Positions 53,672-64,000 of a DNA stretch of 64,000 bases are shown piece by piece (position 1 is the stretch's first letter; each line of letters begins with the position of its first letter). Position numbers and translations under genes: made by a program. The notes beneath the pieces are model-generated. The model did no database searches and was not told the origin of the DNA. It was given only the letters and a program-made list of their open reading frames with translations. The DNA lies in contig CAVTGS010000012.1 in NCBI GenBank assembly GCA_963734295.1, positions 620,001 through 684,000 of the forward strand, written 5' to 3'. Origin of the DNA: JAEUMW01 sp963734295 (GTDB taxonomy: Bacteria > Pseudomonadota > Gammaproteobacteria > Burkholderiales > JAEUMW01).

Positions 53672-55694
53672 CTATTGCCAGGAAAGGCCGGCTCCGCGCA
53701 GCAGCCACACCGTGAATTCGGCGCCCTGCCCAGGCCGGCTGCGAACGGTGATGCTGCCGCCGTATCGCTCTACGAGCGCGTAGCTCACCGACAACCCGAG
53801 CCCCGTGCCGCTCTGGTGGTTCGTGGTGAAGAAGGGATCGAAGACGCGCAGCAGGTCCTCTGCCCGGATGCCAGCGCCGCTGTCGCGTATGACCACCGCG
53901 ACACCCTTGTCCTCCCAGTCGCGCGTCGAAAGGACGAGCGTCCCGCCGTCGGGCATGGCGTGGATCGCATTCACCAGGATGTTGATGAGCACCTGCTGGA
54001 GCTCGTTGCGGTTGATCCCGACACGGCGCGTGGCGTGGAGCGCTTCTTCCACCTCGATGTCGCCCGTGCGCATGAGGTGCCGAACCAGCACCAGGCAGTC
54101 GGTGAGGAGCGCATTCACGTCTACCTGCTCGACGTACCCGGCGTATTCGGCCGGTCGCGCGAACTGCAGGAGCTTGGTCACGATGAGCCGGATGCGGTTC
54201 ACCTGCTCGTCGACGAGGCGGAGCTCGTGCGCCACCGGCGCTGCATCCGGCCCCAGCACCTCTCGCAAGAGGTCGAGATTGCCCTGGATCACGGCGATGG
54301 GGTTGTTGACTTCGTGCGCGACACCAGCGGTCAGTTGGCCGATGGCGGCGAGCTTCTCGGACATGACGAGCTGCCGCTGCGTGTCCCGCAGGTTCTCGTT
54401 CGCCTGCTCGAGCTCGCGCGTGCGCTCCGCCACCATGCGGTCGAGCTGGTCCGCCCAGCGCTGCAGTTCTGCGTTGCGGCTTTGCACGGTGCCGAGCAGC
54501 TCGTCGAAATGCTGCGCGAGGCGGCCGATCTCGTCGCGGTTCTCCATCTGACCCACGCGGGCCTCGAGGCGGCCGGCTTCGACCTCGCTCATGGTCTGGT
54601 CGATTCGCTCCAGCGGGCGGAAAATGCGCCCGGCCCAGCGCCAGAAGAAGGCGGCCGCTACCAGCCCGATCACCAGAAAGAGCGTCGAGACGGCGATCAG
54701 TGCGCGCTGCTTCGCCTCGCTGAACGGCTGTTCGAGGTACCCCACGTAGAGCATGCCCACACGCTTGCCCGCGCTGTCGCGGATCGGCTCGTAGCCGGAG
54801 ACATACCAGTCGTTGACCACGAATGCCCGATCGAGAAAGAACCCGCCGTCCCGGATCACGCGGTCGTACACCTGCTGCGACACGCGCGTGCCGAGGGCAC
54901 GTTCGCCCTCGAAGAGTCGCACGTTCGTCGCGATGCGCACGTCGTCGAGAAAGAGGGTGGCGGTGCCCCGGCTGCCCGGCGGCAGCGAGCCCGGCGAGTA
55001 GACGACGTTGTTGATGTAATCGACGAAGTCGAGATTGCGGTTGAGCAGCAGCCCGCCCTGCAGCACGTCCGATGAGACGCCCATTCTCGTCCCGAATGGG
55101 TGCGGCCGACTGGATCACGAGCCCGCGGTCCTCGATCCGTTTGTCGCTCGGCCCCGCGTTCTCCGTCGCAACGACGGGCAGGCTGGGCCTGGTCGCGCAG
55201 GCGCAGATCGATCGCGGAGAGCTGTGCCGCGGTGAAGACGTCGACCGCGGTGCGGTCCTCACCTTGCAGGGCGGCGCGCACGACCGGCCAGTCCTTCTGG
55301 TCGGCGCCGATCTTCGCCTGGTCGCTGCTGGACGCGACGATCCGCCCATCCAGATCCAGCACGTTGAGGAAGTCGAGATCGGAAGACACCTCGGCGGAGC
55401 CAAGCAGAGTGCTCGCGGCCTTCGCGTCCCCATTCTGCAGGGCGCGCAAGAGTTGCGCGGATTCGGCGAGCGCCGCGACCTGGCCGCCTACTTCGGAGAG
55501 CACACGCTGGAAGTACTGGTGCGCGATCTTGAGATCGCTGCTGATCTTGTAGACGAGCAGATTGTGATACTGGGTGTTGCCCCAGTAGATGAGGGCCGCC
55601 AGAACGATGGGCGCCACCACGATGAGCGGCGCCAGTCCGAGGACGAGCAGGCGAAAGCGAACGGAGTCGCGGAAGCGCGCACGCAGTCGTGAGA

Positions 55695-55698
<4 letters not shown>
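53672..55698 (-). CDS. Double-Cache sensor histidine kinase (two frame breaks)
   Basis: After skipping one extra base near 55195 and 55084, the protein is about 674 aa. It has a first membrane helix (LLVLGLAPLIVVAPIVLAALIYW), a ~250-residue periplasmic sensor of the dCache type, and a second helix (ALIAVSTLFLVIGLVAAAFFWRW). HAMP, HisKA with H in GVAHEVNNPIAV, and HATPase with DSGAGI and GTGLGLSVSYALVERYGG follow. It would phosphorylate the response regulator encoded just upstream. The start GTG at 55698 overlaps the regulator stop (GTGA). The ligand is unknown; its position in the Mo/W block makes an anion or metal-related signal a reasonable guess. Confidence 0.85.
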
Positions 55699-57183
<1,485 letters not shown>

Positions 57184-57213
57184 CGTCGTCTCCTGGTATC
57201 GTTGGTTTTAATC

Positions 57214-57239
57214 TTCAGGCCATTTGACCACGGCCTGAA
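57214..57239. promoter_or_regulatory. 8-bp dyad in the regulator leader
   Basis: TTCAGGCC (57214-57221) and GGCCTGAA (57232-57239) form a perfect inverted repeat with a 10-base spacer, 30-55 bases upstream of the response-regulator start. No T run follows, so it fits an operator better than a terminator. Confidence 0.4.
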
Positions 57240-57268
57240 ACAATCTGTCCAACGACGGAGGCAGGATT

Positions 57269-57967
57269 TCAGGGTGCCTGACAGGCGGAGACCGGCTTCG
57301 TCCCGGGCTTCGGCACGGCCGTGAGGTAACCCGAATCGATCCGAAGTTGACGCATGAAGGGCAGCTGGATGAGTTCCTGATCGTGGCACGCGACCACTAC
57401 GCAGTTCTCTCCCTGCCCGAGATCGTGGATCAGATCGAGCACACGATGCCGGCCGTCGCGGTCGAGATTGGCGGTCGGCTCGTCCAGCAGGAAGAGCCGC
57501 GGGTGCAGCACCTTGGCGCGGGCCATGGCGACCCGCTGCTTCTCGCCGCCCGACAGCTTGCTCGGGCGCACGCGCGCCACATGCCCGAGACCGGCCCATT
57601 CCAGCGCCTCGGCGACGACCCGACGGCGCTCGTCCGCTGCCATGCCGCGCGCCTTCAGGCCGAAGCCGATGTTCTCCGCGATGCTCGTGTCGAAGAGATA
57701 GGGATGCTGGTGCACGTACACGATCTCCCCGCGCAGCCACTCCGGGTAGCCGCGCAGGTCCGCGGTTCTGCCGTCGATTTCGAGGGTGCCCGCGTCGGCG
57801 TCCTCGAGCCCGGCGAGGATGCGCATCAGGGTCGATTTGCCCGAGCCGTTGTCGCCGGTCAGGACGTAGCTCTCGCCAGAGAGGAAGCGCGCGGCGACGG
57901 CGGACAGGACTGCCCGGTCGCCAAACCGCTTCGAGACGCCATCGATGCGGACGAGATGCGCGCTCAT
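57269..57967 (-). CDS. tupC: Tungstate ABC transporter ATPase
   Basis: A 232-aa ABC ATPase with GDNGSGKSTLMRIL, SGGEKQRVAMARA and LFLLDEPTANLDRDG. It has a short C-terminal tail of Tup/Wtp type. It is coupled to the TupB permease by an ATGA overlap (57964-57967). The complex imports tungstate or molybdate oxyanions. The operon order is tupA, tupB, tupC. Confidence 0.85.
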   Translation of the reverse strand: MSAHLVRIDGVSKRFGDRAVLSAVAARFLSGESYVLTGDNGSGKSTLMRILAGLEDADAGTLEIDGRTADLRGYPEWLRGEIVYVHQHPYLFDTSIAENIGFGLKARGMAADERRRVVAEALEWAGLGHVARVRPSKLSGGEKQRVAMARAKVLHPRLFLLDEPTANLDRDGRHRVLDLIHDLGQGENCVVVACHDQELIQLPFMRQLRIDSGYLTAVPKPGTKPVSACQAP

Positions 57968-58659
57968 GACATGCCGCCCTCGCCCTGGATGAACGACAGC
58001 ACGGCGTTGATGCCGAGTGCGAGTGCGATGAGAACGAAACCCAGCGCGATCCCCTGGGCGAACTCGCCCTTGCTCGTTTCGAGGGCGATCGCCGTCGGAA
58101 TGTTGCGCGTGAGCCCCGCGATGTTGCCGCCGACCATGATCGAGCAGCCCACCTCGGAGACCACCCGCCCGAAGCCGTTGAAGATCGACGCCATCACGCC
58201 GAAGCGTACTTCGCGCAGCGTCGTCCAAGCGGCCAGCAGCTTGTGCGCACCGAGGCTGCGCGCCGTCTCGTACACGCGCGGGTCGGCGCCCTGCACGGAC
58301 GAGAGCGTGAACACGACCAGCACCGGAAACGCGATCACCATGTAACCGATGATCATCGCCTCGGGGGTGAAGAGCAGCTTGAGAAAACCGAGCGGACCCT
58401 GGCGCGACAGCAGCATGTAGAGCGTGAGCCCCACCACCACCGTCGGGAAGGACAGCAGCCCCTGCACCGTGACCACCAGCGCGCGACGCCCGGGAAAGCG
58501 GACCTTCGCGACGAGGAAGCCGAGCGCGATCGCGAACGGCGCGATGAGGGCGATGGCAACCGTCGAGCAGAAGAGCGAAGTCCAGATGATCCGCCAGAGC
58601 TGCGGATCACCGGTGAAGAGCAGGCGAAAAGCCTCGCGCGTCGGCTCGATCAGGTCCAT
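57964..58659 (-). CDS. tupB: Tungstate ABC transporter permease
   Basis: A 231-aa permease with five to six membrane helices and the EAA loop (ETARSLGAHKLLAAWTTLREVRFGVMASIFNGFGRVVSEVG). SLFCSTVAIALIAPFAIALGFLVAKV marks the Tup/Wtp-type membrane subunit. Intact frame. It starts 25 bp after tupA. Confidence 0.88.
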   Translation of the reverse strand: MDLIEPTREAFRLLFTGDPQLWRIIWTSLFCSTVAIALIAPFAIALGFLVAKVRFPGRRALVVTVQGLLSFPTVVVGLTLYMLLSRQGPLGFLKLLFTPEAMIIGYMVIAFPVLVVFTLSSVQGADPRVYETARSLGAHKLLAAWTTLREVRFGVMASIFNGFGRVVSEVGCSIMVGGNIAGLTRNIPTAIALETSKGEFAQGIALGFVLIALALGINAVLSFIQGEGGMS

Positions 58660-58684
58660 CGCCTCGCGCCGCCCGGAATCCCCG

Positions 58685-59519
58685 TCAGGCGGCCGGCCTC
58701 AGCGCCGGCTTCGCGTCGGGGAAGAACATCTGCTGGCCGTTGACCTTGAACGCCGCGATGGCCTGCTGCCCTTCCGGCGATACCATCCAGTCCACCAGCG
58801 CCATCGCACCCTTGTTGTTCACCCCGGGACACTTCTGCGGGCTCACCGCGATGACGCCATAGGGGTTGAACATTCGCGGATCGCCTTCGACGAGGATCTC
58901 GAGCCCGGTCTTGTCGCGGTAAGCGGCGAAGGTGGCTCGGTCCGTAAGCGTATAGCCCTGCAGTTCCCCCGCCATGGTGAGCACCTGCCCCATGCCCTGG
59001 CCCGCGGAGACGTACGACTGCGCCCTGCGGTTGCGTGCCGGCGTCCTTCCAGTAGGTCTTTTCCATTTGATGGGTACCCGACTCGTCGCCCCGGGACACG
59101 AACTTCGCCCCGCTCGCAGCGATCTTCTTCATCGCTGCGGTGACGTCCTTGCCGCCGCGAACGCCCGCCGGGTCCGATTTCGGACCGACGATGACGAAGT
59201 CGTTGTACATGACGTCCTTGCGCACCGAGCCGTAACCCGCCGCCATGAACTTGTCCTCGAGCGGACGCGCGTGGACGAGCAGCACGTCGGCGTTGCAGTC
59301 CTCGCCGAGCTTGAGCGCCGCGCCGGTGCCGACCGCGACCACCCGGACCTTGGCGCCGTACTTCGCCTCGAACTTCGGCAGGATCTGCGCGAGGAGACCG
59401 GAGTTTTCGGTGCTGGTGGTGGTCGCGAGGCGGATATCGTCCGCTGCCTGCAGCCGGTGCGGCGCAGACCAGGAATGCGGCGAGACACGAGGGAAAGCGA
59501 TCGGGTCGTGGGTCGACAT
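58685..59519 (-). CDS. tupA: Tungstate-binding protein TupA (frame breaks)
   Basis: A periplasmic oxyanion receptor with the family signature TTTSTENSGLL, GTGAALKLGEDCNADVLLVHA, DVMYNDFVIVGPKSDPA and RGDESGTHQMEK. A single extra base near 59034 separates the C-terminal QVLTMAGELQGYTLTDRATF part. The signal peptide (CLAAFLVCAAPAAG) sits in a different frame from both the ATG and the mature part, so one or two more indels lie near 59490 and 59440. The ATG at 59519 is preceded by GAGGAG. It is first in the tup operon. Confidence 0.85.
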
Positions 59520-59584
59520 GTTTCGTGTGCTCCTCTTCGGGTTGAAGAATGGACGTTGGGATCGATGGTAAGCGCGTCAGAGCT

Positions 59585-60785
59585 TCAGCCAGCCGCGCCG
59601 GAAGAGCGCGTGGACCGTGCACCGAAGACGAATGCCACGCCCACGTTCCAGACCGTGAGCGCCGCGACGGTGTAGAAGATGAATCGCTCGCCGCGGGTGA
59701 TGTCCTCGAGGTTGAGCGCGCCCACCGCGAGCTCGCTGCCGGCGAAGAACAGAATCACCCCGAGGATCGGCTTGGGAAAAAGCATCATCAGGGTCGCGAT
59801 CGAGGGGCTGAAGAAGATCGCCAACACGACGAGGATCGCACCCAGGATGATCGGCGCGCCGCCGGAACGCGCACCGAAGCGCACCTGCCCCGCCATGCCG
59901 CCGGCCCCGTGGCACATCGGCACGCCACCCAGGGCGGGACCCACCAGGTTCATCAGGCCGGTGGAGATCGCGACCCGCCGCTCGGTTACGGGTCGCTTCG
60001 GGAACAGCCAGTTGTTCTGGGTGGTCGTGGCGACGACCGCGTTGCCGAGGGTCAACGGCACCTGGGGCAGCGCGAGGAACAGCGTGCCTACAACGAGATC
60101 GTTCCAGGTCAGACTGCCGAGCGTCCAGGAAGGCGCGCGAAAGACCACCTCCGTCGCGGCCAGCTGACCCACGACCTGCGGCTCCTGCACCCAGGTCACC
60201 CCGATCCCCAACGCCGAGCAGCACGAGCATCGCGGGCAGGCGTCGATTCTGCAGAAGCACCAGGGTCACGGTGGCGCCAACCGCGCCGAGCATCCACCCG
60301 CTCGCGGCCATCTCGATGCCGTCGAGCATGAAGGAGAACCCCAGGCCGAGCACGATGCCCTGCCCCACCGGCCGCCCCATGATGCGCGCGACCCGATTCG
60401 CGAGCCCGGTGAGTCCGAGCACGAGCCAGATCAGCCCGGTGGCGAGCCCCGCCGCGTAGACCACGTTCGGATTGGTGAGCGCGATGCCATGGGCCGCGTT
60501 CGTGGTCGCGACCGCTCCGATCGCCTTCATCGGCTGCACCGGGAAAGGGGTGCGATAGTAGAGTCCGGAGGCGATCATCGCGACCCCGAAACCGAGCAGC
60601 ATGCCATACGGGTCGACGTGGGCGAGCGTGATGTAGGCGACGAGGAACGGGACGAGCGTGCCGAGGTCGCCGAACGCACCAGCGAATTCCATCAGACCGA
60701 AGCGCAACCCGCCGCCGCCGACGGACCCCTGCTCCGACGACGGGGCGGGCGGCTCCGCGGTTTTCATGAAAGCGAGGGCATCCAC
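59585..60785 (-). CDS. Putative molybdate/sulfate permease, MOT1-like (one frame break)
   Basis: About 399 aa with ten or so membrane helices: FAGAFGDLGTLVPFLVAYI, FPVQPMKAIGAVATT and LGGVPMCHGAGGMAGQVRFGARSGGAP. The last is the conserved PMCHGAGG motif of the MOT1 molybdate transporter and related putative sulfate/molybdate permeases. One extra base near 60205 breaks the frame. The end is uncertain: this frame stops at 59585, and the alternative frame ends FRRGWLKL at 59577. It starts seven bases after modA, so the two may be coupled. Confidence 0.78.
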
Positions 60786-60791
60786 GTGCGG

Positions 60792-61587
60792 TCACTGAAA
60801 GCCGTAACGCTCGAAGATCTTGCGGCCATCCGGCGCTTTCCAGGAAGCGGAGAAATCCTTCGGACGCCGAAGAGGCTTGGGTGGACACGCCCGCGCCATA
60901 GACCGCAGCGACGTCGATGTCGTCCGGCAACCGCTGCCACGTGAGGCCGGGGACCGCCCGCGCAGTCGCCACCGCGTTGGTGCAGTAGCTCACGAAGAGG
61001 TCCGTGCTGCGCTCGCCCTGGAACAGCGCGGGATAGGGCAGCGCCTTGTCCTCTTTCGCCACGTCCTTCCCGGTGAGCCGAAGTGCCTTCGCGTCGAGCG
61101 TGGCGTAGGCGCCCGGTCTGAGGTTGTCCACCTTGCGGAACATCTCCCACGTGTAGTCGCCCGCGGGATCGGTCTTGGGGGTCGACGTGCCGAGCCGCAG
61201 CGACGGCTCGAGCATGACCTCGACGACCTTCCCGCGCTCCAGGGAGATGCCGGGTGCGGCCATCAGGCAGAGGCTGTTGCGGGTGAACGGCGCGCTCGTG
61301 CGCAACACACCCGCGCGCTGCAGCGCCGCGGTGTGCTCGATCGACGCAGACAGAAAGAGATCCGGCACGTCGCCGCCCTCGATCATCTGGCGCAGCTTGC
61401 CGGAGGGGCCGTAGACGGCGATGACCTGGACGCCGGTGCGCTCGGCGTAGGCAGCGATCGCGTCATCCAGTGCGAGGCGGAGACTCCCCGCGGCGAAGAC
61501 GCGCACCTCCGCGCCGTGGGAGACGGCGCTCGCGAGCAGCAGAATACCCATCGCTCCGAACTTCCACGTCCTGCCGACTTCGATCAT
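60792..61587 (-). CDS. modA: Molybdate-binding protein ModA (one frame break)
   Basis: A periplasmic molybdate receptor with a signal peptide ending VSHGAE, then VFAAGSLRLALDDAIAAY, VYGPSGKLRQMIEGGDVPDLFLSAS and a C-terminal VYGAGVS region. One extra C near 60830 shifts the last ~20 residues; correcting it gives ADGRKIFERYGFQ and a stop at 60792. Length is 264 aa. No modB or modC is present in the window, and the next gene is a MOT1-like permease. The ATG at 61587 is chosen; an upstream in-frame ATG at 61683 would add 32 non-signal residues. Confidence 0.85.
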
Positions 61588-61703
61588 TCGAGCCACCGGT
61601 GCGTCTGCTTCAGAGACGGGGACGGGCACCTGCCAGCGCCGCGAAAGATGCCGCAGCAATGAGGACCAGCGGACCTCCATCATACAAACGAGGCCGCACA
61701 GGG

Positions 61704-61730
61704 AAAATATGAAGCGCCCTGCATAGGCGC
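61704..61730 (-). terminator. Terminator between DUF779 and modA
   Basis: On the minus strand GCGCC (61730-61726) pairs with GGCGC (61718-61714), and ATATTTT follows at 61710-61704. It would end transcription from the aldehyde dehydrogenase unit. Confidence 0.6.
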
Positions 61731-61777
61731 CGCCCCGCGCGATCGGAGCAGTGCAGCAGTCGCTGCGGGACTGGGCG

Positions 61778-62161
61778 CTACCCGGCTTTTTCGACTGGCA
61801 GGTCCTTGAGCACCGCCCACTCGTCGTCCGAATAGAGACGGGAGCGCGTGAGAAAGCGCAGCCCCTCCGGACCTTCGAGGGAGAACATCCCGCCGCGCCC
61901 GGCCACCACGTCGATGATCAGATGCGTGTGCTGCCAGTACTCGAACTGGGACGCACTCATGTAGAACGGCACGCCACCGATCTCGCCCAGCTTGACGTCG
62001 GCGTTGCCGACGAGGAACTCGCCGCGCGGAAAGCACATGGGCGAACTGCCGTCGCAGCACCCGCCCGACTGGTGGAAGAGCAGCGAGCCGTGCTTCTGGC
62101 GCAGCCGATCGATGAGCTGTAGCGCTGCATCGGTGGCGGTCACGCGCTTGACATCCTGCAT
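61778..62161 (-). CDS. DUF779 protein (aldehyde-dehydrogenase companion)
   Basis: A 127-aa conserved protein with the cysteine-rich LLFHQSGGCCDGSSPMCFP pattern typical of DUF779. These genes nearly always follow acetaldehyde or acetoin-type aldehyde dehydrogenases, which suggests an accessory role, perhaps metal or thiol related. Its function is not proven. Here it is 75 bp downstream of such a dehydrogenase in the same direction. Intact, ATG at 62161. Confidence 0.85.
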   Translation of the reverse strand: MQDVKRVTATDAALQLIDRLRQKHGSLLFHQSGGCCDGSSPMCFPRGEFLVGNADVKLGEIGGVPFYMSASQFEYWQHTHLIIDVVAGRGGMFSLEGPEGLRFLTRSRLYSDDEWAVLKDLPVEKAG

Positions 62162-62184
62162 CCGGGTCGAGTCTCCAAACGAGA

Positions 62185-62207
62185 GGCCCGGGCAGGGCGC
62201 CCGGGCC
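62185..62207 (-). terminator. Strong hairpin between aldehyde dehydrogenase and DUF779
   Basis: GGCCCGGGC (62185-62193) and GCCCGGGCC (62199-62207) form a perfect 9-bp GC stem with a five-base loop. The downstream T content is low, so it may attenuate or stabilise rather than fully terminate. Confidence 0.5.
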
Positions 62208-62235
62208 GTGTCACCTTAAGAAGCGCGGTAAACGT

Positions 62236-63753
<1,518 letters not shown>

Positions 63754-63824
63754 GGAATCCTCCTTTGCTCGATGAGTAATATGGTATTGGGATGATCGCG
63801 AGATCGGATACCGAACGGCGGGAT

Positions 63825-63840
63825 TGCGAAGCGCGTGCCT
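63825..63840 (-). promoter_or_regulatory. Sigma-54-type promoter for the aldehyde dehydrogenase
   Basis: Minus-strand AGGCACGCGCTTCGCA shows GG and GC dinucleotides separated as in the -24/-12 consensus TGGCACG-N4-TTGCA. The transcription start would be near 63814, about 60 bp before the gene. Dyads upstream could bind an NtrC-type activator. Confidence 0.65.
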
Positions 63841-63853
63841 GCCCGTACCAGCA

Positions 63854-63966
63854 AGCGAGCATTTCCAAGACAATTCAGATACTTGCTCGCTCAGGCCGGG
63901 TTTCCGATACCATCTGCCCCGGGAAAATCCTCGTAATTTGCTCGGAAAAGCGTTGCATCCTGCAAC
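63854..63966. promoter_or_regulatory. Upstream dyads, candidate activator sites
   Basis: AGCGAGCA (63854-63861) and TGCTCGCT (63884-63891) form one perfect pair. GTTGCATCCTGCAAC (63952-63966) is a second compact 6-bp dyad. Distances of about 15 to 125 bp from the -24 box fit enhancer-binding sites. Confidence 0.4.
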
Positions 63967-64000
63967 AGTTGTCCCCGGACGTGCCAACCACACCGCGGGC

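Noticed and set aside
61588..61777. Moco riboswitch or ModE site upstream of modA
   Set aside because: No conserved riboswitch core or ModE-like palindrome could be identified by eye; only a terminator hairpin is visible.

Overview
The window is GC-rich (clearly well above 60% G+C by eye) and reads as chromosome of an environmental betaproteobacterium. Supporting this are the rne, uvrB and aromatic aminotransferase start, gltX next to a tRNA gene, hopanoid-associated genes (hpnA, hpnN, hpnM), an MCE lipid-transport operon, a sigma-54 system and Mo/W cofactor genes. A genus cannot be fixed from the sequence alone. Core genes alternate with accessory patches and debris.

Layout. 1-7.7 kb: rne, uvrB, aminotransferase, an AsmA-like membrane protein, then tRNA-Asn(GTT). 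7.76-13.02 kb: a probable tRNA-Asn island bounded by a 41-bp direct repeat of the tRNA 3' half. It holds fatty-acid genes (acyl-CoA ligase, thioesterase, enoyl-CoA hydratase, NTF2-like fragment), an etfB fragment, and IS91-type and IS110-type remnants. 13-25 kb: a PAS-GGDEF-EAL protein, a kinase/ATPase fusion, a giant DUF748/AsmA-like protein, and an MCE operon (STAS-permease, ATPase, MCE protein, PqiC-like lipoprotein). 25-31 kb: a 1286-aa BTAD/AAA/TPR regulator divergent from a TPR protein, with 11-bp-period direct repeats between them. 31-35 kb: an alpha-dioxygenase-like heme peroxidase between acetoacetate-decarboxylase-like and methyltransferase genes, with fragments showing that the methyltransferase/decarboxylase pair was duplicated. 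35-38 kb: MarC and CorA-like membrane proteins. 38.1-40.6 kb: an orphan Phd-type antitoxin with a stub of its toxin, then an AT-richer three-gene set that includes a HEPN-motif protein. 41-50 kb: a GH94 phosphorylase, hpnA, hpnN, mlaA, hpnM and two small SHOCT-like lipoproteins. 50-64 kb: gltX, tRNA-Val(CAC), a 32-aa lysine-rich protein, moaE-moaD-mobB, a two-component system, tungstate ABC genes, a molybdate permease-like protein, modA, a DUF779 protein, and an aldehyde dehydrogenase behind a sigma-54-type promoter.

One technical feature dominates. At least a dozen otherwise well-conserved genes, including essential gltX, carry frame breaks. Almost every one I resolved is a single extra base. 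Gene lengths become whole numbers of codons once those bases are removed. This looks like insertion-biased sequencing error, so these genes are described as probably intact. By contrast, the island fragments, the toxin stub, the shortened binding protein and the duplicated methyltransferase/decarboxylase pieces are truncated or rearranged in ways that simple indels cannot explain.

The most interesting biology is the tRNA island, the duplicated oxylipin-like module, the low-GC HEPN gene set, the large regulator with a catalytically dead cyclase domain and SARP-like operator repeats, and the Mo/W uptake block with an embedded two-component system.
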